Of a stretch of 64,000 nt of DNA, positions 11,767 to 23,700 are shown one piece after another (position 1 is the stretch's first letter; the number at the start of each line of letters is the position of its first letter). Both the position numbers and the translations under genes were made by a program. The notes beneath the pieces were generated by a model. It was not told where the DNA came from, ran no database searches, and was given only the letters and a program-made list of their open reading frames with translations. This DNA is from Pogonophryne albipinna (taxonomy: Eukaryota; Chordata; Actinopteri; Perciformes; Artedidraconidae), in the NCBI GenBank assembly GCA_028583405.1, contig CM053246.1, positions 27,088,557-27,152,556 of the forward strand, given 5' to 3'.

Positions 11767-11876
11767 GAGTTTCACCAGCAGAAGAGCAGGAATTGCTCGC
11801 GAGAGCGCAGGAGACCAAGGAGAGCTCATGTAGATGCTGCACATGCTCAAGGCATGTTTCTCCCCTGCAGGCTTCA
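11767..11876 (+). repeat. Direct repeat, 110 bp (second copy)
   Basis: Near-identical to 10796-10905. Its last six bases, gcttca, form the left target duplication of the LINE that follows. Confidence 0.85.
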
Positions 11877-12540
11877 TTTCATTTCATTTCAAACCTTTAT
11901 TTATCCAGGTGTATCCCATTGAGATCATTGATCTCTTTTTCAAGGGAGACCTGCTCAAGTAGGTTCCACATGAAACATAAAAACATAAACAGAACAACAA
12001 AAAGGACATCATACAGCATCATTACAGGGATTTTCAATGTACATAACTATCCACATGAACAGGTACCAACAGCTTCCGATTGAGTAGCATCCAACCGAGC
12101 TTTAAAAACATTTAGTGGCACCAGATTGCTCAGTTTCCATTTCAATTGCAGACTATTCCAAGACAGTGGAGCTGCGCATCTAAATGCCATCTTCCCTAAG
12201 ACAGTCCTAGCAGTTGGCACATTTAATAAAAACACAGCATGCGATCTCAGGGAGTAGCCACTTACAATTCGCCGTGAGATCAGGGAGCAGATGTAGGATG
12301 GAAGTTTCCCTAACATGGCTTTGTATATAAAAATGTACCAGTGACTGAGCCTCGGTACAGTTAGCGAAGGCAAACCACCCCTTGCATACAGGGTACAGTG
12401 ATGGGTTAATGCTTTTTACTACAGTTAGTAACAAATCTCAGTGCACTGTTATACGCAGCATCTAACTTGACCAGGCAATAGGCAGGTGCATTCATATAAA
12501 TCAAATCACCATAGTCCAGCACAGGTAAAAAGGTCACATG

Positions 12541-13671
12541 CGGCTTTCACACCAGCGCTTTTCCCTTTCTAGCTCCGAGCTAGAGCTTTTCTGGTTCAGC
12601 TCCGGTTTCCCTTTTCTGCTCCCGCTCTGTTCACACCGCCCATAGCCCGACTGGTGCTGCTGCGACATGACGTCACCGTTTACATCGCTGATTTGCTCCC
12701 CAACGACGTTACGGCGCTCACAACAACAACAACGGGGAACTGTGTCGGGTCGATGATCGTGTTGCTTTTAATCACACGAAGCCAGATTAAATTAAATAAC
12801 GACTTCTCCAACCTTATGCTTTTCTCCAGAGTGCCGTGGTTCATTGTTTATTAATGTGTTTCTGCGGCATTTACCGACCGCTGCAGTGTTGGCTGCTCTT
12901 CCACGGGAGTTTATTCTCCCGTTAGCTCCCGGTTAGCTCACACTGCAGCGGCCGCTCTAAAGTATTCACTGTCCGACTCACACAAGCAGCTGATAAATAT
13001 CCCCAGTTCCCCTTAGGTGAATGTGTGTCAGTCTGAATTGATGCTGTTTGGCATCACAACGCAGTTATGAAAGTTTCTCTGGTATAAAATGGGTGATGTT
13101 AGCATAGCAACCGAAGCTAAACTGACTACTTGCTATTGCTATCCTATTGTGGCATAAACCGTTTTCGACAGGCACATTTTACCGGCGTATTTTTATTATG
13201 ATTCTACTTGTGATAGTCGGACACGACAACCTGTGCAGCCCATGTATTGATTCCATCCGAGAGCTGCTATAATACAAAACAAAACGTCTGCCTCTCTCCA
13301 CAATGATCAATAACAGTGAACGGATGGTCAAAGTAAGGTACAAATAAACAGAATCACACGAAGCCTGGTTAGTGTTGCCTAACTTTATAAAGTGTGTTTA
13401 TAAGCACTACTGCTTGTAGGCAGGCATGACAGTCAACCCATGTTCAGGGGAGGTGGGTTTAGTTTCCTGCACGCCTCGACGTAAGGGAGACGTAAGCGAC
13501 GCCACCTCTTAGCTCCGAAGCTCTTGCCTCTAGACCGACAATTTTTTGGAGCTGGAAGTGAACCGGATTCCGGAGCTAAGAGGCGGCGCCGCTGCGGTGT
13601 GAACAGGAAAAACCGGCACTTTTCAGGCTCCAGCTCCGAGCCGGAGCTGAAAACGCGTTGGTGTGAAAGGG
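12541..13671. mobile_element. MITE-like TIR element inside the LINE
   Basis: The left end CGGCTTTCACACCAGCGC and the right end GCGTTGGTGTGAAAGGGG are inverted partners with 'agctccg' runs adjacent. It interrupts the LINE frame between KRLVTV and TFLPVLDYGD. No target duplication is clear. Confidence 0.7.
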
Positions 13672-14285
13672 GCAACAGTGACTAGCCTTTTCCTGGCCTC
13701 AAGCGAGAAACAGGACTTGTTCCTGTAAAAGAAACCTAGCCTAAGCCTCAGTTTTTTAAGCAGGTTATTGACATAACGTTTAAAAGTGAGACAATCATCA
13801 AGCCAGATACCAAGGTATTTGTAACAGGTAACCACTTCAAGTGTTATTCCTTGCGTAGTTACAATATCTAAAACAGGCTCTGGTGTTTTTTTAGCTTTTG
13901 AAAAGAGCATTACCTTGGTTTTATCAACATTTAAAAAGAAGCTTTAGTTCAGCGAGCTGAGTCTGAATAATGTTAAAAACAGCTTGCAATTCAACAACAG
14001 CCTCCTTAATGGAGGGGCCTGCACAATACATAACGGTACGTCCGCATAAAAATGTAAGGTTGCTCCATCGACATTTTCACCTAAACTATTGATGTAGATG
14101 GAGAATAAAAGTGGACCTAAAACAGAACCTTGAGGAACACCATTAGTAATGTTTAACCACTCAGAAGACAGCCCATCAAAGTGAACACATTGGGATCTTT
14201 CAGAGAGGTAGTTCACAAACCACCTTACTGCATGGCTGGATATGCCAATACTGACCAGCCTCTGCTTCAAAATGCAATGATCGAC

Positions 14286-14950
14286 TGTTACGAACTCACT
14301 CGGGATGAGGAAGGCAACACACACCAGAATGAAATTGGTAATAATTATAAATGGGTTTAATGAATAACCACGAGGGTGCACAACAAAATGTAAGCAAAAA
14401 TAGCCTAAGCCAAACAAAGAAGCCAAAAGGGCGCAAATCTACTGCTAGTAACAGAAAGAAGACTAACAATGAGCCTAGTTGGCACACCTGAGATCACTTC
14501 CAATCAACACTAATGGAAGGAGGCTGCAGGCAAATGCAGTTAACAAGGGAAACTAAACACGCTACTCTAAGTACAGATAACAGAACACGCTACTCTAAGC
14601 ACAGATAACAGAACACGCTACTCTAAGCACACATCACCACACGATACTCTAAACACATATCTACTAGCTTAAATCTGTAAAGTCCACACAGGAGCAAGAT
14701 GTGTGAGGCGTCTGATTGCAACAGAGCCTCCCGAGTGATAGCTGTCCCCAGGCTTTGTAGTTATCTCCAGCAGGTGTGCGCCGGCTGTGCGCTGCGATAG
14801 GAGTGCGTCGGGCCTGGCGTGCGCCAATCACAATATTCAGGAGGCGGACCAGGAGATGGCAGCCAATCACGTCAGGGCAACCGCACAGCTCATTTACATA
14901 CAACACAGATTAACACAGTTAAGAGGACCAGGAAGGCAGCAGCCGTGACA
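14286..14950. mobile_element. Solo LTR, 665 bp, 5-bp TSD
   Basis: The insert begins TGTTACG and ends CGTGACA (TG...CA termini). It is flanked by a 5-bp duplication tcgac (14281-14285 and 14951-14955) and breaks the LINE catalytic FDTVDH motif exactly there. It contains about four units of a ~28-bp repeat (aacacgctactctaagcaca) at 14553-14660. Size, termini and duplication fit a Ty3/Gypsy-like or similar retrotransposon LTR left by recombination. No internal genes remain. Confidence 0.82.
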
Positions 14951-16583
14951 TCGACGGTATCAAACGCTTTGGACAGGTCAATAAATAGAGCTGCAGAACT
15001 CTGCTTATTATCTAAAATACTCGCCACATCATTCACCACTTTCATTGTGGCAGTGATGGTGCTATGTTGCTTTCTGAAGCCTGACTGATGTTTAGACAGG
15101 ATTTCATTTGTACATAAAAACACCTTTACCTGTTCACTCACTAGGCGTTCAAGAACCTTAGCCAGAACTGATAATTTAGAGATGGGCCTATAATTATTTA
15201 ATAAAGTGGCCTCCCCACCTTTTAGTAGAGGCAGGACATACGCTGACTTCCACAATTTTGGAATTGTGTTTGTGGTGAGGGAGAGGTTAAAAAGAGTAGT
15301 GAGAGGTGGAGCAATAAAATCTGCAGCTATCTTTAAAAAGAAAGGCTCTAAGTTGTCCGGGCCAGCCGGTTTCTTAGGATCTAATTTGGTTAAAGCTTCA
15401 CGAACAACATCAACAGTAAAAGGAGTAAAACTAAAAGGGTTTTCCAAAACACGTTTTTCATTGTCACAGACTGTGGTGTTCACAGAAGCAGAGTTAGTGA
15501 CAGAATCAAACCGAGAGCCACAGGACACAAAATGCTCATTAAAACAATTTAACATAGTGGCCCTGTCCGATATAGTGCCAGATGCTGTGGTAATGCACGG
15601 AGGTAGCTCATTACGGATATCACCGGTGGATATCGATTTTATGGCTTTCTAAAATTTTCCAGGATTATTCAGGTTCTTTGTGGTAACTGACAGATAATAC
15701 TTAGACTTAGCACTTTTTATTTGTGATGTGAAGCTATTTCTTAGCTGCCTAAAGCGTAGCCATTCTACCTCTGAGCCTGATTTCCTAGCCTTTGCCCAGG
15801 CCTTGTTTCTCTCATGTAGGAGACTAGATAATTCAGCAGAAAACCAAGGATTGTCTCGTTCCTTCACTCTAAATGTGAGCAGGGGTGCATGTCTATCTAT
15901 AATTTCCATAAAACCAAGATCAGCACACAGATCGATTTTACCCCAATCAAAATCAAACGGATCATGAACAAAACCCTGCTCCACAAAATGTTTTTTGTCT
16001 CTCTTACTGATAATGCGAGGTTTACCCTTTTGGACTTTAGTGTCCCAAATTGTGGCTACAACACAGTGATCACTCAGATCATTTGCAAATACTCCCACAG
16101 ATGAGTATTTATGGGGAACATTAGTTAAAATTAGATCAATTAGGGAGGATTTATTTGGGGACTTAATGTTAGGGCGAGTAGGACTGTCTATAATCTGAGT
16201 AACAGAGAGATACAAAGGTTTTTAAAATCCTCTGACACAGAAGTTAACCAGTCCCAATTAAAATCACCAAGCAGCACTATTTCCTTGTAGTCAAGTTGAG
16301 ATAAAAGTTTTGCCAATGAAGATAAAGAGTCCTTGACAGCTTCAATATTGCTCTCGCGTGAGTGCCGTTTTAGTGCTCACGAAAATAATATGCGGCTGCT
16401 TGACTTGTGCTCGCGTGGATCTCATATGCCCTCGCGATTTATGACAGAGATTTGCCGCCATAGAGTGGAGCCTCGCATATTTTCAGGTTGATATGTGAAG
16501 CTTATTAGCTAGCCAACATGTATCTAGCAAATGTTTAGCAAAATATTAGAAGTGAGGCTACTAGACTAACGTTAGGTCTACTG

Positions 16584-18024
16584 TAGGGTTGGGTACCGAG
16601 AACCGGTTCCGGTTCGGAACCGGTTCCAACATTTCGATTCCAACGGCATCATTTAGACATGTGAATTTCGGTTCCGCTTTTCAATGCCTGAGGAAATGTT
16701 TCTCGCCGCTCTCTGTAGCCTTCTGTATGACTGCGGCGGGGCGGGAAATGTAGCGTTGTACCTACACTTCCTACAGCGTAACCTGAGACCAGGGCCAACC
16801 CGTCGCACTGGCGTTATAGATGTTCGCCTAGGGCGCCAGATCTGTGGAGGCGCTGCGCTGACAGCTCTGGGAGGAAAAAAAAATATTTTGACCGTTGGTG
16901 CTCATCCTAATTTTCGGCCTTGATGCAACAACATTCATAATTAAGTAAATGTAACACCCTTTTCACCCCGGTTACACTTTTCATTTGCCCTGTACGATGG
17001 GCGCTGTAAGTGATGAAAATGGGGGATGTTGGCTTATCTGGCACCCGCAGCTCACAGCCAAAGTGTGAGTGAGCGTGGGAGCGAGCGAGAGAGAAAGGGA
17101 GGGCGCTGTTGTTATTAGCATCTGGTGCTAGCTGCTCTAACGGAAGAAGAAGATGTTTCTACAATGATGTGGAGGGAGAGTCCTCTCCAGTCAGACTGAG
17201 AGGCTGATACTACAGCTCAGTGAGGTAAGGACTCTGAGTGTTTAGATAGTTCACTTTAGTCTAAGTTATCTCAGTGGGTCTCAAATGTTTTGATCACAAT
17301 TTATGTAAGCACATATTTCCAAGGCACTCCTTTATAATTATTGGGATAAAACAGGTTTGAAATCATTCCAATGTATACTATAGGACATAAACCAGACATA
17401 TCGTTTTAAACTGGAGATAAAAAAATATGCATAAATAAAATAGTAAAATAAGATATGAATGAACAACAAAAATAAAATACGTTACATGTATTTGTTATTG
17501 GCTATGGTAGGTTACTGGTTATGTGCACATACTTATTTGATTATTAAAATGTAAACCGATCTTTTTCATATGGGTGTTTGGAGTTGTACCCCCTAGATCT
17601 AGTCTCTAGTAATTCTGCTTAAAGTGCACCAGATTGAAGCATTTTACTTAAAATGTTCAAACATTTCTTCCCGGTATGCCTGAGAAGGCAGATATGCTTG
17701 TTTTTCTTAACAAGAACTGTTTTTAAGGGGGGGGGGGGTTCCTTTAAAAGTTGGACTGTTGCACTGTTGTAGCTTCAGTGGTTCTCAGGTTACAGTTACA
17801 TATCAGTGAATATAAACGGACTGATTAATGTGAATATTACTGTAAACTAACCCGTGTAAAAGTTTCTCGAATAAATGTAATTTTTTTGGTGGAAGAAGCA
17901 ATTTATAATTTTTTTTACCCTGCCCCTCAAAGAATCGGAATTGAGAACCGTTAAGAACCGGAATCGAAAAGTAGAATCGGAATCGGAATCAGAATCGTGG
18001 AAATTCAAACGATACCCAACCCTA
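16584..18024. mobile_element. hAT-like element, 1,441 bp, exact 8-bp TSD
   Basis: The termini TAGGGTTGGGTACCGA and CGATACCCAACCCTA are inverted partners. A perfect duplication gtctactg lies at 16576-16583 and 18025-18032. 'gaaccggttcc' and 'gaatcggaat' runs lie at the ends. The interior (about 17050-17690) is homologous to 5840-6073 joined to 7486-7740. A 12-13-base G run is near 17728-17740. Confidence 0.88.
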
Positions 18025-20681
18025 GTCTACTGTAATAGCCTCACTTTTAATATTTTGCAAAACATTAGCTAGCACTAGTGTTTTACAGTTGCTAACAGCT
18101 TATTGTGATTTTATGCTAGATAGACAGGCATTGTTTTGATATAATAAATTAAGCATTATTGTTAGTTAAGCATATCAGCCTGTAGCCCCACTTTTAACTC
18201 TCTGTCTCTCTCCAACTCATTGCAGATGGCTGCACTAAAGAAAAGGGCACAGAGAGGAAACCAGTTGTAAGATGTTTAAAAGTTCATTAAACATAATATA
18301 TGCTTAAATGCATTTCAAAGAAGTTGTGTTGGAGTTTGTGTTATTCTACATTTTGACACCAATATTTTCTGATTTTAGTGCAAATGTATATCGGTTCCAA
18401 ATATCGGTTATCGGTCTCCTTGATTACTAATAATTGGTATCGGTATCGGCCTTGAAAAAGCCATATTGGTCGATCCCTAATATGAGGGGTCAAAATCCCA
18501 TGCTCATAAAATGCTCATATTTTTTTCTCTTCATTCCCCACGCCCCAAAATAAATAAATATACACATTTTAGGAAAGTAACGAAGTTTGAGCCGTGTGGG
18601 TTTAATATTAACAGAGTTACATATTTCAAAACGCGAAGTGTAATAACTGCAGTTTGCCTCCCTGTCACCGAGAATGACAAAGATCCTCAGTGAAGCACAA
18701 GCCCATGTTTCTCACTAAATTGTAAGTACAACTTTTTTAAAAGATCAGTTCAAGGCAACTAATGTCGTCTTAGTGTTATTGCATGATGTTAAAATTGGTT
18801 TGCCATGAAACTTTACTGTACCTCTTTATATAGGCATATTTTCCCTAACAAATTGTTTTTGCGCTGATCAGGTGGTACTTGGCTGAATTCTTTTTTCAAA
18901 GGGGGGTACATTATTGAAAAAAGTTTGAGAACCACTGATCTAGGGTGTACATTTTTGCCGTTCAATCTTGCCATATAAAACTACTGGGATCTTATATTTT
19001 ACTTACTGTAGGTGGTAGTAAAATTCAAATTTGCATAGTGTGAAACTAGGAACCTAAAGGCCATTAACACGCTAGTCAGGATTCCAACGAATAACCTGAC
19101 ACCTGAGAAAAAACCCAATTATAGTCTCAAGATACATGAGGAATACTTTAAATTCCCCGTAGAGAGCGACATTTGAATGTTGCGCTGAAATAGTCACAAC
19201 ACAAAGCATTTTAACTTTAAACAAATTATGTGAACTGGAAAGCTTCAGACAATGGTGACAATTGCAGGATGCTGGAGGTATATTAATATGTGCCTCTGAA
19301 CATTTTTCAGATGCTGTATTGTCGGGACGTGTCCTCTACATGAAGGGTGACACAATTGAGACTAAACAAAATATGTCAGACTTTTGAGACCTCTTGTCTG
19401 GAGATTGAGGTTGTATTTGTCCAGCACTAACTCAGAGCCATGAATAGGTGTGTCTGCTGCCACCAAGCTTCCTGGTAAACAAACCAGAGGAACTGTCCCA
19501 CGCGGCTCCTTGACTGTTACGCAACCCCAGACCCTACCGACCGCACTCAAAGCTCACCAGCCTCTCCTCCTTCGAGACATGGACATTTCTAGGAAACCAT
19601 AAAGTGGATGAACCGGACGTCAGGGAGCATGAGAAAGAATCAAAACCCTCAGGGGCTTAATAAAGGCAACGATAAGATCTGAATTCATGACACAGCGGAT
19701 CATCGTCGTTCATTTAAACGTCTCATGGAAGGCTTCGTTAGTTCAGCTTTTTTAAGAGGCTCAAATAACTGCCATCAAGGAATGTTTGTTAGTGGTTGCC
19801 GAGCCACCCTTACAACACCCGAAGAAATGATAAAGTCCCAAAGTCTCACAGTAATGGGACCATCAAACTACATCTGCAAACCCAGTGGGGGATCCAGGGC
19901 AAGGGTCCACAGGCCTTAAATAATCACCGCCTAAAACCAGATCATCAGCATGCACCATGTGCCTCCATATCACATTTCACTACTTTTGCCCTTCCCCTCC
20001 CAGAGTGATTTGGGCCTTGGCAACTTGTTTGGCTTAATGTAGATTAAGACCCCCACTGGAATGTGTTAAAAGTAATAGTGTAACTCCTGAGGCTTTAATG
20101 GGAAAATCCTGGCACCTCACTGTTAACGAGCCTCTGTATTCAGCAGAGCATTTATCACGGGATCAAGGACTTAGCCTCATTTGGGCTTCTTCTCTGAAGT
20201 GAAGCGTCTGGGTCAGGCTAATGTCATTAGGCACTATGCTGCAAAAACATTAGGCCTAAAGCATGACTGAGTCGTTGTCTTTCACACTTTCTGGCTATTG
20301 CAAAGCTCGACTTGACATTACACACAGAGACGCAGCTGGGAAGTTATCATAAAGATACAAATAGGGTTTGAGACCAGAAGGTCAACTTTTTGAAATTGAA
20401 ATGGAGTTGGAGGTGCCATGCGAAATTGGCTCCCCTTCTTCATCAACTATGCATGTGCGTAATAGTGCAGTGTTTGACTGCAGGCCGGAGGAGATGTTAA
20501 TGGCGAACAGTAGATGCCTGTGGGTATATTAGGTATCTCCCAGGTGTGAATTCCTCTAACTAACTTAGAGTGAAGCAAGAGGATGCTGAAAGAGGCATGT
20601 GTGCTCAGCAAACCTTTCCTGGTTAAATAAAAAAGGTAAAAAGTCGGCAAAGTTTCTGAAGATGAATTGACAGGATGCATG

Positions 20682-20762
20682 TTACATCATACATCATATT
20701 TTTACCGCTTATGTGACAGACCTCATGTCTGTCACGTAAGCGGTAAAAATATTATGATGTAA
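20682..20762. repeat. Hairpin with ~37-nt arms
   Basis: The left arm (ttacatcata...ttaccgcttatgtgacagac) pairs with the right arm (gtctgtcacgtaagcggtaa...), with one mismatch, a 4-base bulge and a 5-nt loop. It could be a tiny MITE or a structured transcript. Confidence 0.7.
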
Positions 20763-23700
20763 TTTATCAATTTCTCCCTGAATTTAAAAGAAAAGCCTCC
20801 TTAAGTCAGTCAGAGCTTTGCATAATGTCAAGTCACATCATGTCCTTTAAAGCTCAGCAGTTAGTGATTTTGCCTGAGGGGGGGTGGGCCTCCCGTATAA
20901 TCGCTGAGTAATCCGTTCAAAATGATGTACTTACTGTTGTGTGTGTGCTTTTAAGAAAGACCCGAAAATTGAATTGGTTTAGGTTCTCTGAGGTTATGTC
21001 CCATGGCCTGTTGGCAATTACAGAATGTTTTTGTGAGTCTGTTTTCCATTGGTATTGAGGAAAGGTGACTCTAATTGAGTCTATCACAAGCAAAATACCC
21101 ATATTAGGTTAATATTCATTAACAGACGTTGAATAAACAGCTTCATTTGAAACAAACCGCTTCATTTGAAAAACAAAGTTCACTCGAGTACTTTTCTATC
21201 AGTGAATCTGCAGCTTTCCCACGTTCAGCTTTCCGCCTCCTCGTCCCAATAATGCCATGTTTGCTTCCCTGTCGTAAATAGTGGCCGTGTACCTGGTCTG
21301 GATCAAATAACTCTCCGAAGTTGAGCTTGGGGCCACTGATCAAGTTTGCTCAGTCGGAATATAAATCTGCCTTTTCTTTATTCTCCGTAATCATAAAGTA
21401 GATTATGGGCCGAGGGCAGTAAAAGGGCTGCTGCTGCTTTAGTTGGGTCCAATCACAGAATCACAGTGATTTCATTCAGCAGACAACAAATTGCTTTCCT
21501 GGAATGTTTACAAATGCAGAGTTTAACTAAAAATTCAGTTAGGGCTGATATAATTAATCCATTGCTTGTGGAGCCATTTACAAGAGGAATGTGGCATTGT
21601 AAAGATAAAGAGTTGTGTTTTGATGATAACTTGGTAGAAACGTTCCCACTGATGGCAAAAAGAAGTAAAGAGATGGGAAGGCAAGCTGCCCAGCTGAGGT
21701 TTTACATTTTTCACAAAGCAATCATTTCCAGGAATGCTCCTGTATCCCCTCAAACTGTTTGTGCAATCCTTTCTTCACTTCCAACAAGTCTAACCTTGCA
21801 GTAAAGCTGGCGCATGACAAAGGGTGGTGGAATGAGGCGACTCGTCAGCTTTACGTGTGATTAGTTGAACGTTTTGAATAAAGCTGCAGTTAGTCACAGA
21901 GCCCGCAGGCAAACATCAGTTGGATGGGAAACAATCTGAAGTTGAATCTTTTGCCAGTCGCGGCGCCACCAAGTTGCTCAACTGCTACTGTTGTTTTCAT
22001 GTTCACCTCTCATATAGACCAGCTCACTTTGAAAGAGTCATTTGGACGTTTGTTCAACACAATGCCATGAAAGTGCTTTTGAAACCACATCTACTGACAC
22101 ATGACAGATACATCTCATTAATTATATTTGTTTAGTTAAACCGCTGTAACAAACCAGGAGATATTAGATAAACTAGGATATTGCCATGGTCTCTTATCAC
22201 GCAGTGTACGGTAATATATCAACTATATAAATGCTTATTTCTATTTGATCACAACTGTGAAATAAAACAATCCCAAAAAAGAAACTGTACTGCTGCTTAA
22301 CCCAATATAAACCACAATAGCACTGAAGCACAGTTTAGTCAAAGGAACTATCAGGGGCTCAAAAGTGACTTATTAGTAAAAATACAAATGATAATTTTTG
22401 GGAAATATGACCGAAAGAATCATAGTCCTTGGAGTTGACCTGAAAATTGTTGCCATAGCGTTTTTTTGATTGGGCATACTTATACAAGTTCATGACTTGA
22501 CAGGCCAACAACATGTTATAGATAAAAACCTCAAATACCACCATAAATCATGAGTTTGTTTGCCTCTGTTTGTTGGTAGCCAATTAAATATCCATGGTAG
22601 AGAGTTAGGACTCCAATCAGCCTCCATGAGAATCAAACGTGGTAGTGACTAAGGCAAACTACACATTAATCATGGACATATTTACTTTCAAGTGAAAAAA
22701 CCAACGGGGTGTTACCCTAGTACTATCGCTACTCAACAGGTTATTGCATGTTTTAGAATAATGAACACCCCATTAGTAACGCAACTTAACGTCTATGAGA
22801 TTAGGAAACTTCCTTTTTGTCCCAAAGTACACAGTATGATCTGTGTTAAAAGCAAACTCGGACATGTCAAAAAAGTGCTCCCTATTTCTTAGCAGGAAGG
22901 ATGTCAAAGAAGACTAACAGAGCACTTAAAAATAAAGAAATTATGTTCTTCAAAAGCCTGGATGGCAGTGGGTAGTACTGAGAAGTAATTTTACGAAGAA
23001 CCAAAGTATGTATTTAAAGTTCCTTATACATTACTGATCATACAAAAAAAGGAAAAATGCATACGATAATTTCTTAAATCTTTAAATAACTTTTTGACCA
23101 ATTGTGGCAGATTCATCATCACCTTACGTTTACTTGACAAATAGTATTCCAGTTCCCTGACTCAATAAAGTTATTACTGACTAGCTTATCATCCGAGAAT
23201 AAAAACAGACTTCAGAGAATATGACGCAATACAACACACAACCTCTGTCATGTTCTCTCACTGTGACATGCTATTTGCAGCACTGAAACCCCCTGGCGCT
23301 GCACTGCACACGTCGTCGGGGAACAAGAAACCCGAGCACCGAATCCTCGTGACGGGCCACGCGCTCAAAGTGTCACAGAGAGTGTCAGTGGCCGGACGCT
23401 TCCGACAGTGTCATACTCTAACCATGCATTTCACATATAAGAGATATCATTATTCATTTGTTTTGAATGCAACAATGAAGCTGCTGACATCAGAATGTTT
23501 TTCCATTACCTAGTCTTCATGTGATAAGTTTTAGAGCACATTTTTTCCTCTGACATTTTATCCTTGAAATTAGCATGACACTTCTGTTTTTTTTTACACT
23601 GTTTGACATTACTTTAACAAAGTCTATAACTTATTTTCCATTGAAATGTAGTGTTTCTTTATCTAAGGCCTGTCCATCACAAGGGGAAACCAAAATCCTA

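Larger units (their letters stand above)
8923..11770. mobile_element. Foldback-type element with ~480-bp inverted arms
   Basis: The left arm (8923-9400, starting aaactctggcctgctctcac) matches the inverse complement of the right arm (11262-11770, ending gagcaggccagagttt). The junction 'cccatagagtttcaccag' at 10791-10806 shows what an uninterrupted site looks like. The loop contains the hairpin at 9401-9634 and the CAGGG-type element at 9637-11258. Confidence 0.7.
11877..16338 (-). mobile_element. 5'-truncated LINE (L2/CR1-like), disrupted
   Basis: Minus-strand reading gives the end of an apurinic-type endonuclease: LLGDFNWDWL near 16249-16275, then SLIDLILTN and SDHCVV at 15995-16215. A reverse transcriptase follows, with KPAGPD, NNYRPIS and LSKAFDTVD (14950-15555), then GVPQGSVLGPLLFSIYIN and YAD (14038-14180). 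A C-terminal portion (YKYLGIWLDD at 13800-13835; SHWYIFIYKAMLGKLPSYI at 12280-12350) completes it. The element ends in an AAATG-type tail at 11877-11890 and is flanked by gcttca (11871-11876 and 16339-16344). It is split by inserts at 12541-13671 and 14286-14950, and has frameshifts near 16215 and in the YADD box. The Jockey-superfamily L2/CR1 group fits best by motif; the exact clade is uncertain. It is inactive. Confidence 0.85.
8333..16462. mobile_element. Long-TIR element (about 122-bp TIRs) with nested inserts
   Basis: The segment 8333-8455 reappears inverted at 16342-16462 with over 90% similarity by eye. It starts tatggcggcaaatct, contains 'cgcgagggcatatgagatcc' and ends 'cgagagcaatattg'. 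With the nested foldback and LINE removed, the core is roughly 0.8 kb. The superfamily is not recognised and no target duplication is evident. Confidence 0.6.
3732..18479. mobile_element. Second-level TIR pair (TAGGGGTCGAT...)
   Basis: The left end TAGGGGTCGATATTCCG, with 'tatcggtatcggcc' runs, faces a right end whose complement begins TAGGGATCGACCAATATGGC, also with 'tatcggtatcggcc' runs. This is the pattern of a hAT-like fish element. Its 8-bp flanks (atgtttat and atatgagg) do not match convincingly. The pair lies inside the outer hAT pair and encloses the further insertions. Confidence 0.45.
3032..18937. mobile_element. Outer hAT-type element enclosing a ~16 kb nest
   Basis: The left end starts CAGTGGTTCTCAAA and the right end is its exact inverse complement, TTTGAGAACCACTG. 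The flanks, ctgtaggg (3024-3031) and atctaggg (18938-18945), match at 6 of 8 positions, as expected for an aged 8-bp hAT duplication. The terminal 100-450 bases on each side have the 'gggggtac' character of non-autonomous hAT elements. Nearly all of the interior is other elements. No transposase was recognised. An alternative is that two independent copies of one family happen to flank the region. Confidence 0.6.

Noticed and set aside
15206..15652. 148-codon plus-strand frame
   Set aside because: It is antisense to the LINE reverse transcriptase, which carries the recognisable motifs.
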